A DNA stretch of 64,000 bases, from positions 112,046-176,045 of the forward strand of contig JAQGBZ010000114.1 of the NCBI GenBank assembly GCA_034687125.1, written 5' to 3'. Shown one piece after another: positions 50,297 through 61,500 of this stretch. Numbering within the stretch: position 1 is the first letter of the stretch; each line of letters starts with the position of its first letter. The notes beneath the pieces were generated by a model. The model saw only the letters and a list, made by a program, of their open reading frames with translations. It did not search any database and was not told the DNA's origin. This stretch comes from Neelides folsomi. Taxonomy: Eukaryota > Arthropoda > Collembola > Neelipleona > Neelidae. The position numbers and the translations under genes were made by a program.

Positions 50297-52581
50297 TTAG
50301 TCAGAGACGGACGGCATATAAAACCGATGGGTTGAAGACTGCCTTTGCAGCCGGAATCCCGATTTATCCGTTTCTAATAAACTTGCCGGGCAGGGATCAA
50401 ACTTTTGACGTGTAAACCCTTTCTGGTATTTGCTCGACCCCATCTCCTCTGTGTGAGAGGATGAATAGGTGCCCAATGAGATGCTCGACTTTTGCGTCGA
50501 CCTCACCGGAACAGCTCTCTCGGCAATTTGGTATTGACCATAAGACTTTGATGAAGTCTCCCCATCAAATGCGCCTCTTCCCAATGATAGATTGTCACTT
50601 CGGAGATTTCTCTGGAGCCTCGTGTTGCTGTTTCCGGAAGTCTGGTGAACTTGCTGCTGGTTCTGACTTGATGTCGTGTAGGAATATCTTGAGTCTCCGA
50701 CCGAAGACCTCATTCCGGCTGCAGGTTGGCCTCCAGGGTGCACAGTGCAGGAGTGAGAGTTGGATGCAGAAGTGAGGGCTGCAATGAGCTTAGCCCCATC
50801 CTGAGAATCACTCTGACTCTGATTTATTCTTGTGATCGCCGCGTCTCCTGTGTTTCGGAGGGTGGAGGCAAAGGCACTTTTAGCCGCTGACTCGTCGCGA
50901 CTCGACCACTCTGCTAATGAGCTAGCATTCCGATTCCCGTGGATCCTTGAATGGGTTGAAGTGGAGCCAGAGGACTGCTGCTGATTCGTGCCTTGTTTGC
51001 CCATTACTTCGCTCATTGAGGAAACGATACCGGTTGAAGTGGCCGAATGCTTAATATTAGAACTCGAACCACTTTGCTTCATCTGGGTAGAATTTTGGGT
51101 CATGCTGGAGCCTTGATTCATATTTGAACTTGATGTTTGATGAAATTGGCTCCCGGAAGCATCTTGGATCAAATGAGAACTCGAAGGAGTTCCTTCACTC
51201 TGATTCACATTCGAGGACGAGAGCGTTTGACTCAAATGGCCTCTCGATGAGCCTTGGTTCAAATGGGAGCTCGATAAAGTTTGACTCATCTGAGAACTTT
51301 GGTTCATCTGGGAGCTGGAAGAGCTGGTCTTCATGTGAGAAGATTTCATTTGGCTCTCTGCACTGGTCTTACTATGAGACCCGCTTGTTGACACCGCTCC
51401 GTTTAATTGGTGATTGCTCGACATGTGTTGATGATTAGAGCGCGAGGATCCCCCAGAGATCTTCGAGTTCATGGTCTCGTTGTTATTACTTTGACTGCTC
51501 CGCATGTGAGATGAGTTCGATTCCTCAAGTTGAGTTTGCTGAGAGGAGCTTTGGCTGAAGTGCTTCTCTTCATTCTGACGGCTAATCCTTGATCCGCTTG
51601 TTTGCTCCACAAAGCTCCTCTCTTGAATCGTCGGACTCCTCGTGGTTGTGCTAATGAGCTCACCTACTTCGGAAGAGGATTTGTCCTGTCCGGCCCTCTT
51701 CGTCACAGTCACCTCCCTCGTTACTTCCACTTCCCTCGTTCCCGTCTTCGTTGCCGCTACGGCCGAAGAGCTATGTTGACGGTGAGCAGATGTGGCCATA
51801 AGAGTGACAGCTGAGCCCTGAGCCGCAGAGTTGAGCTCGCGGCTCTGACTCTGCTGAACGTCGTTGAGAATTATTGATTGATTCATAGATGATTTGGCTG
51901 ACATCGACTGGCTCAGCACTTTCTGGTCAATGGAACGATCTTCTGTGGTTCGGTTCTCCGCACTTTGACGGGCCGAGGACTCCATGGATTTCTCGCTCAG
52001 GATTTGACCATTGTTCAAAGCTCGTGACTCGACGGTGGTTCGGCGAGCTGTTTCATTTCTATCAAACCGGGCATTCCCCATATCATCACCCAATATGATT
52101 TGTGAACTCGCTTGGTGTCTTTTGGAAATGGTTGATTTACTCGATGAGTTTCGAGCTTCCATTTTCCTCTGTTGGTCCATTTGAGACATTTGGCTCGTGG
52201 TTTCCATTTGCATTGACCCTTCTCCAATTTGAAGGTTGTCAGAATGGCGGACTGTGTGAGCCCTCTCGCCCTTCATCATGGTCCCACTAGTTTTGGACAA
52301 AATATCAATTCGTCCCTCCATTCGTAAATTGTCTTCTGGTTTTTTCACTTCAGGACGAGGACCCAATTTTGGAGCCTCTTCTATCTCCTTCCCGTAAAAC
52401 TTTCCTCCAACGTTCAAGTTATTAGGATGCTTCTTGACTGGGAATCTTTCTGCCTTGGGAGCCACTTCTCTTTCTTTACCGTAAAATTCGCCTCCCACTT
52501 CGAGATTCGTGCCTGGCTTCTTAACAGGATAACGGTCGCCTTTCAAAGGAGAAGTTTCTTTGGGGCGTTGATAAAACTCAC
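50297..52581 (-). CDS. Last exon: three modules, long Ser/Gln-rich tail, conserved-looking terminus
   Basis: It encodes 760 aa. The first ~95 residues are class I modules (GEFYGKEREVAPKAERFPVKK and relatives), fading into GERAHTVRHSDNL. Then come about 500 residues dominated by Ser, Gln, Asn, Thr and Met with short SSSHLNQ / SQMSQTLSSS-type repeats, and one charged VEVTREVTVTKR block. The final 99 residues (50297-50596) return to a module-like form (DNLSLGRGAFDGETSSKSYG) and end with CPASLLE and HRFYMP. Acceptor ttttatag completes the split Gly codon; the stop is TAA at 50297-50299. The Ser/Gln region is probably disordered. Confidence 0.9.
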
Positions 52582-55500
52582 CTATAAAATATAATGTATA
52601 TTTTTAAGAGCTATCATATTATTTTCAAATAATGTCAGTTTGTAACTATTAATAAAGCTAAAATTTGCGGAGATAAAGAACATTTTTAATGTTTAATATT
52701 TAATGTTTAATAAAATGCGAAAAGGAAATTAAAAAAATTAATACCTTCTATAATTATCTGATCAGCGTGACGAATAACTTCGGCTCGTTCTCCTTTTGGA
52801 AATTGAGATTTTTCAGGAGTGTAGAATTCTCCTGATGGGAATAAATTGTCATTTTGTCTTATTGGTGAAGGCCTTTCTCCATTGAGAGTTGGGGATTTCT
52901 GGGGTTTATAAAAATCTCCTTCCATTTTAAGGTTGTCAGATGGTTTGACAATTGGAGCCCGATCTCCTTTAAGTGGAGCTTGCTCCTTCGGTCTTCTATA
53001 AAAGTCACCTAAAATTCCAATTTATTAGTAAGACATATATCAATTTTAATAAATTAGCTTAAATGAGTAATTAACACATATTAGAATATCTGAATGATTT
53101 ATCATTGGTTGGAATTCTTGGAATGGAATAATTAATATTACCTTCGATTTTAATTTGATCTTCGTGACGGATTTGTTCGGCCCTTTCTCCTCTTAAAACA
53201 GGAGATTTCTCTGGAGTGTGAAACTTTCCTTCAGGATGTAAATTGTCTGGTTGTCTTATAGGAGATGCTCGCTGTCCTTGTGGAACAGGACTTTTATCTG
53301 GAGCATAAAATTTTCCTTCTGGTTTTAAATTGTCTTGGAATTTGACTGGCTTAGCCCTTTCTCCCTTTGGAGCAACTGTTTTTTCAGGCGAATAAAATTG
53401 TCCTTCTGGGTGAAGGTTATCTGAATATTTGACAGGCTTTGCTCTTTCTCCTTTGAGAACTTCTGATTTTTCCGGTTTGACAAAATCTCCTTCAGGATGC
53501 AAATTGTCAAGCTGCCTGAATGGCTTGGCACGTTCACCCTTTGGCGCAGTGGGCTTATCCGGAGTGTAGAATTTCCCTTCAGGATGCAAATTGTCCGCAA
53601 ATTTGACTGGAATCGCTGGCTGCCCTCTTGGAGCTGCAGACTTTTCTGGAGCATAAAATTGACCTTCCGGATGCAGGTTATCAGTTTGTCTGATTGGTGT
53701 TGCTTTTTCTCCTTTCGGCGCGGTTGGCTTTTCCGGAGTAAAGAATTTCCCTTCACTTTTTAAACTGTCTTTTGGTTTGACAACCGGAGCACGTTCACCC
53801 ATAAGAGGAGCTACAATCTTTTCAGGTCGATAAAACTCTCCTATAAAAAGAAATAAAGATTTGTAAATTAAAGCTTTAAATATTTTACGCCAAATAATAT
53901 ATGGAATCACATCCATGAAACTATAAAATATAAACACTAATAAGGTGCATCACTCAATGCATGCAAATAAGGCCAAATGCTACAAAGTTTTAAAAGTGTG
54001 AAACTTCATTTTTCTAAAACGGCAGTTTGAAACTATGCGACTTGTGCGTCCAGAATTTATTTTCTCACCATCGAAGGCAATTTGATTAGGTTGTTTCATG
54101 ACCGTCGCTCGTTCTCCGACAAATTCTTTATAATTTTCTTTCGCATGAAACTCCCCGCTGAACTTTCCTTCTAAATACAATTGATCCAAATGACGAATGA
54201 TGTCCGCCCTTTCTCCAACATATTCAATGTAATCTTCACTAGCTTGGGATTTCCCCGTAAACATTTCTTGATTATTCGTGAAAAATTGATTGTCGATTGG
54301 TTTCTTCATTTCGTATCGATCACCTTGCAAATACATCATTGGGCTTTGGGATCTTTGTGCAAATATTTCATCTGCTGGAGGAGTTTGCAGATTGTCGAGC
54401 GATTTGAGAGGAAGAAAGCGTTCAGCAAATGGAGGTTCTTCTTTCGCTTTCCAGTAAATATCCCCGCCGACGTAGAGATTGTTCTCGGGATACTTCATTG
54501 GGAACCTTTCACCCTTCGGAGCCTCTTCTTTTTCTTTCCAATAAAATTCCCCACTGGTGGTCAAATTATTCTCAGGGATCTTTACTGGATAGCGGTCACC
54601 TTTGGGGGCTTGGAGATTTTCTTTTCCGTAAAATTTTCCACCGACTTCCAGGTTCGTTTCATGTTTGACAACAGGGTAACGATCGGCTCTGGGATATTCT
54701 TCTCTTTCTTTCCCATAAAATTCTCCACCAATTGTCAAATTATTTTCTGGTTTTTTAATGGGAAATCGCTCAGCCATTGGAGCTTCTTCTCTCTCTTTCC
54801 AATAAAAGTCTCCTTCTGTCTGTAGATTTGTTGGGTGCTTCACAACAGGAAATCGTTCTCCCTTCGGAGCTTCCTCTTTTTCTTTCCAATAAAATTCTCC
54901 GGAAGTTATCAAGTTGTTCTCTGGTTTTTTCATAGGATACCTATCACCTCTCAAAGGAGCTTCTTCTTCTGGTCTTTTATAAAAATCCCCTATTTTCCAA
55001 GCACATCATGTGTAAGAATTATTTCAAAAATTTTTCATGCTACAATTGGTCTTCTTAAAAATATCTCAATTGGAAAAGTTTCGATAAAAAATTTCAATCC
55101 AGGGCTATTTACCATTGTATAAATTCAAGATCAAAATTTTAACAAACTTTAAAATTGTTTAATTGTTTGCAAACAGTTAACATTCTAAGGGGTACACTAA
55201 CACATAAATGCAAATTAACTATTAAAATCAATTGAGACAATGTACTGTAAATGTAGCGTAAACACCACTAAAATTAATCAATTTAATTGTAAATTATTTA
55301 ATGGACATAAAACACAAACCTTCGACAATGAATTGATCTCCGTGTTTTACAATTTCAGCTCTAATTCCTTTCATGTAAACTGCGTCTTTCGGTTTTTCAT
55401 AGAATTTTTCATCGGAGGTTCGTAAGTTGTCAACAGGCTTTTTGGCTGGATAACGTTCGCCCTTTGGAGCTTCTTCTACAGGTTTTCGATAAAATTCACC

Positions 55501-58500
55501 TAAACAAAGAAAATGTTAGAACGTTTTAGTTATTTACAATAAAAAAAGTTAAAAGTTAATTAATTTTATAAGAAATATCAGTAAGCTTTTTTATATTAAC
55601 CTTCCATAACAAGATGATCTTTATGATGAACAATTTCGGCTCTTAAGCCTTTCATCGGAGCTTCTTGTTTCGGTCTTTGATAAAATTCTCCTTCTGGTGT
55701 AATTAAATTGTCGACCGGGCGCTTGGCAGGATAACGTTCTCCTTTCGGGGCTTCCTCTTTCGGCCTTTCGTAAAATTTCCCTTCAGGGGTAATGATATTG
55801 TCTTGGGGCTTCACTGTGGGAAAACGATCTGCTTTCGGTGCTTCTTCTTTGGGCCTTTCGTAAAACTTTCCTTCTGGAGTACGTAAATTATCTTCTGGCT
55901 TTTTGGCCGGGAAACGGTCGGCTTTTGGAGCTTCTTCTTTGGGTCGTTCGTAGAATTTCCCCTCCGGTGTTTTTAAGTTATCAACGGGCTTCTTCGCATC
56001 GTACCTATCGCCTTTCAATGGAGCTTCTTCTTTAGGTCTGATGTAAAATTTGCCTAGGAAAATAGAATTTACGTTTATTATTTTTTATTATCACATACTG
56101 AAAATAAAAACGTTTATAGCATAATACTAATACGTATTTTCCAATTTATCACAAGTTACGCTTAGTTTGTTTTTATATTTAACCATACAATATTATTAAA
56201 TTATTTAAATCATACCCTCCATTTTAAGCTGATCTTCTGGGCGTATTGTGGGAGCCCGATCTCCAACTGTTTGAACAGGCTGTACTGGCTTTGTATAAAA
56301 CTTTTCATCTGAAATTTCGAGATTATCAACGGGTTTAATTGTTTTCCGCCGTTCCACATTCGAATTTTGCTGGAAATCCTGTTGATTGTGGGTAATGGAC
56401 TCAAATTTCCCTTCGAGATACAACTGATCTTTATGTCTTTTCGTTTCAGCTCGTTCTCCTTTAAATTCCTTGAACTCCTCTTTGGTGTGAGATTGACCGT
56501 TGAACAACCCTTCCATGCATAATTGATCTTCGTGTCGAACTTTTTCAACTCTTTCTCCAACGAATTCCCTAAAGTCCTTTTTCGAATGGGATTCTCCGTA
56601 AAAATCTCCTTCAAGTGAAAGTTGATCCTCATGTCGAATAACTTCGGCTCTTTCCCCTTTAAATGGAGCTTCAAATTTCAAAGGTCGCGTAAAATCTCCA
56701 TCACATTTAAGATTGTCCACTGGTTTCTTGACCTAAATATTACATTCAAAATTATGTCTTTATATGAATTTTCAATATTGAATTATAAAATCTGGTCATT
56801 GTTACATGCACGTGATAAAATATTTATTAATATCGCTTACAGCATATCTGTCCCCATGAGTTGGAGCCTTCTCTTTCGGCTTTCCATAAAACTCACCTTA
56901 TAAAATTTAATCAACAATTAGCTTCAATTTATAATATTGTTAAACATAAAATAAACAAAAATATTAAATTGAGTTATGCTAAGGCGGTTAAAAAGCGTGT
57001 GTGCATTTTAATTGCTTTTATTAAGAACTACATACCGTTATTAATGAAATTGTAATGAAAATACATAATTTTATGAGACTCGATGTGCCACTTTGACTCC
57101 TGAATTAAAAGCCTTGAATGGAGTTAAACGTACAAATACAAATAAATGCTTATTATAATAAAATATGTATTTATGTTATCTCTATTTACCCATTTCACAT
57201 TCCGCGTTTTACTTTATGCAAATATTATGCATATATACGTGTATGTTATACTATTTTTCTACCATATCAGAAGTATTTTTATCTTTAATCTATTTATCCC
57301 ATATGTTAAATTTAATTTGCTAGCTTATTTTCTATCATGTATTAATGCAATTTTTAATTCTTTGTATTCCAATCTGATTTCTGATTAGACTGATTACACT
57401 TATTATCTACTACACTTTTTCACGAGTATGAGTGCATACAATACATTACACAATATAGTAAATAACTATTTTATAAGCACAATAAATGCTTTCTCTCATA
57501 ACTCAAATACTATAGTTCAGATATATTGCATAAACAAATTACATAAATAGTATGATCAATGATAATATATTATACTACATATATTTTTGTGCAGAAAATA
57601 AAATAATAAGTCATTAGTAACAATTTAGAGTATGTATAATTAAAGTTTTTTTTAATATATTTACCTTCTGGAAATAAATTATCAATTGGGCGAATTGAAT
57701 AAACTTTTTCAGAGCCTGAAGGAGATTTAAATGCTTCTTGATTTGATGAAATGGCAGAAAAATCGTCATTGGTCGAAATGATGAGATTACTTTTTGGCCA
57801 AATTATACTTGTCCTATCAGCCATTTGTGGCTTTTGTATATTTTGGAATGCGTGCATCTTTCCGCGATAATCACTATCTCCATTCACTTGCAATTGAGGA
57901 TAACTTGGGCTTGGGAGATTATTATACGACCATTGCTGAGGTCTTCCATGTCTTTCAACTTCATAATCCATATGCGGTTTCAAAACACTGTAATATTTCC
58001 CCTTGTTATCATTACTTATGAAGCCGTTCATTTTAGGAGAATTGGGTTTATGTTCCAATATTAATGAATTTTGTTGGTCAGCCATACCATTTGCTTTATA
58101 CGGCATATATTGTTCTGAAATCAATGTATCGGGCCATTTTACATGTTGACTGCTATTATCACGAGTTTCACGACCCTGATAATAATTTTTCGGCGATGTT
58201 TGAAATGAATCTTGAGATTTTTTAAATTCTTCCATTTCAACATTGGTCAAGCCATTCTGATTTTTTGATGTGGTAGGGTAGTTTGGAGGCTGAAAGTAAA
58301 ATTGATCTTCATGCTTGAATGCAGGGATCCTTTCTCCAACAAATTCACGAAAATCCTCTTTGAATCTCGATTGACCATCAAATTTCCCTTCCATGTAGAT
58401 TTGATCTTCATGCCTGACAATTCCTGCCCTTTCTCCTCTGGTTTCTTGAAAATTTTCTTTTGTATGGGATTTCCCTAAGAAATCTCCGTCCAAGTAAAGT

Positions 58501-61500
58501 GAATCCTTTGGCCTTTCAAAATCCGCTCTTTCACCTTTTGGGGGTGGTGTTCTTTGGTGTCGATAAAATTCACCTTTTAAATACATTTTTAAATTACAAT
58601 AAATTGGGCTAAGCATTAAAGTGTATTTTCTGAACTAGATAATGTCAACATTATTGAAATATCGGTAAAAATATTTATTACTAATCTACACTCCTTGACT
58701 ATTTAAAATCTCCTTTTAAGTTTACGTAATTTAATATAAAAATGGTTTGTTGTTACCGTCAAAGAAAATTTGATCTTTTCTCTGAATTTTTTCAGCCCGT
58801 TCTCCAATTTTTGGTGGGCTTTTTTCTGGAACATATATGGTCCCTTCTGGGTGATTGATCATATCTTTTGGCCTTTTTAAAACAATTCTTTCGCTCCTGG
58901 GAGCTGGTTCCTTGATTCGAATGTAAAATTTGTCCTCTGAGAGTTTTAAACTATCAGATGGCTTTACTGCTTTCACTTTCTCGTGCTTTGCTATTTTTCT
59001 AGCGCTGAATTGTTCTTGATTGCTCGTAATTCCATAAAAGCTTCCTTCTGGCTTTGAAATCTGATCTCGTTGTCGCTTAATTTCAGCCCTTTGAGGAATA
59101 AACTCTCTGAATTCTTCTTGTGTTCTCGATTGGCCTGTGAATTCTCCTTCGAGCTTTAGATTTGTTTCGTGCCTTATTTTCTTCGCACGCTCGCCATTAA
59201 CCGGGCAAGGGAGATTTTTCTTAGGAATGTAAATTTCGCCTTCGCACTTTAACTGATCTTTTGGTTTTTTTCTGAGTGGACGTTCGTTCAATACAAATGT
59301 GTCCTCTTTTCGCCTTTGCTCGAATTCCCCTAAAGATATTACAGATATTTCCATTGCATGTATTGCTTTTACCATTGATAAGAATTATTATTTCATTTCT
59401 TATTGATTTTAGAAAATAAAAGAGATACCTTATAACAGATATGTAAATTATTCATTCTACTAATACGTAATTATATCTGAATAGATACTATTAATTTTAT
59501 GATACATCCAAATCAATAATTTTCTGACCTTCGTTAACTTTGAGATTATCAATGGGTCGACTTAAATCTGCTTTAGGACTTCGATCATGAATTTTAAAAT
59601 CTACTTGATTCAATGACTTTAATGTAAATTGCCCATTTTCAAGTTTTAAATTATTTTTATGCTTGGCAAGGGGCGTTCTTTCCAGTACGTGGATTGGCAT
59701 CTTTTCTTTAGAATAAAATTCTCCTTTACATTCAAGTGTGTCTTTGGGCTTTACAATTGGAGCACGGTCACCAAATGTAAAGGGTTGTTCCTTTGGTCTT
59801 GTGTAAAACTTCTCTTTTGATGTTTTTAAATTATCTTCATATCTAAATATGCATAGGAGTATTGTATACCACATAAACCTTAAACGTCAAGTTAAATATT
59901 CAAAATTCTTAACGCTAAAAGATAAGTAAATGAGTGTATAGTAGTATATTTTGATCTATTGATAATGAATAACATAGGTATACAAAATATATACATAAGA
60001 TATTACATAAATGCAATACTATTAAATATTAAGGATGTACTCTATTCTACTCATAGAGTAGTTTTGGTCTAAACTTTAATGTATAATTTTGTTGTGTTAA
60101 TACCTTTTAACTTCAGCTCTTACGCCCATTAATGGAGCTGGTTCAACGTGTCTTCCAGTGAACTCTCCAGTTTCTACACGAAGATTGTCTTTGGGGTAAA
60201 CCATTTCATAGCGATCCCCTCTAATTGGAGCGAAAGTTTTTTCTGGCCTGTAGAATTCGCCTTCAACTTTCAGGGAGCCGCCAAGTTTCTTTGCCGCAAA
60301 GCGGTCACCGTAAAGAGGAGCGTCTTCCTTCGGCCGCTCATAAAATTTATCATTGGACAGATGGATATTATCTACCGGCCTTTTCACATCGGCTCTTTCT
60401 CCGTAGATCGGAGCAGTCGCCTTTTCTCTTTCGTAGAATTCCATTTCGCCAGTGTCGAGAGTGAGATTATCTTTTGGAATGAAAGCTTCATAACGGTCGC
60501 CAACAACTGGCGCCTCAGCTTTTACTGGCCGATAAAATTCTCCTTCTAATTTCATGGTGCTCTGAGGTCTCTTCATTTCAAAGCGTTCTCCGGGACCCAT
60601 TACAACTTCCTTCGGCTTTCCATAAAACTCCCCTAGTTAAAACTTTTGTATAGCAACTCATTCATTGCTCAACAAAGTACATATATTTCTAAACTTTTCA
60701 TTCTAATATAAAAAAAGAAATTTTTTAAAAGCAAATCATAAATCACTTCATAAATGTACGAGAGACCACAAAGTTGATATAACTAAGTTTATATCTCGTA
60801 CTTATTTAACAGATTGTACTTTCTACAATTTTTGATATCTAATGTACAAAACTTAGAGTAGCACTAATACTATGTAATATACTATACACATAAATATACT
60901 ACAAGTTGATTTTTAATTTTAATTTTTATAACAAAAATATACAATTATTATTAATTGATTAAATTGAATGATGTGTAGTACATGTAGCAATTATGTAAAT
61001 GAAGATAATTATCATTCCTTGAATCATACTTTTGTCATTTGAGACGGTTGACAATCACAAAGGATATGCAAATAGACGTTATATTATGGTGATCTAAGAT
61101 ATTTATCAATACTATTTAACATTGACATACTTAATATGTTATTAATATTAACATAACTACATTATATGGGTACATATTAGTAAATTGTAGTGAATGCTAC
61201 AATTACTATAAATGTGTAGGTTTGTAACATGTTATGTATGTTATATTTTCTACTTAAAAATATAATAAAACAAGGTTCCAGTGACAGGGGCAAGAAATAA
61301 ATTAATAATAAGCGAGCGTCCTCGAGAATTTTCGGTTTAAGGTCACACACATCCTTCGTGATACAAAATAAATTCGTGATCATAAATTATACAATTCTAC
61401 TCTAAAACTATACAATTAGTTTTGAGAGTATGCTTAATTTTCAACAAATGCGTATTTATAAAATACAGATACTTATAATACGTAAGAAATAATATGACAA

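Noticed and set aside
54181-54825. 214-codon plus-strand ORF
   Set aside because: It is antisense to the repeat-protein exon at 54069-54989; its periodic composition is the shadow of that exon's repeats.
56210-56674. 154-codon minus-strand ORF in another frame
   Set aside because: It is an alternative frame of the exon at 56216-56732; only the other frame keeps the module consensus and the splice phases.
60148-60549. 133-codon plus-strand ORF
   Set aside because: It is the antisense shadow of the exon at 60104-60632.
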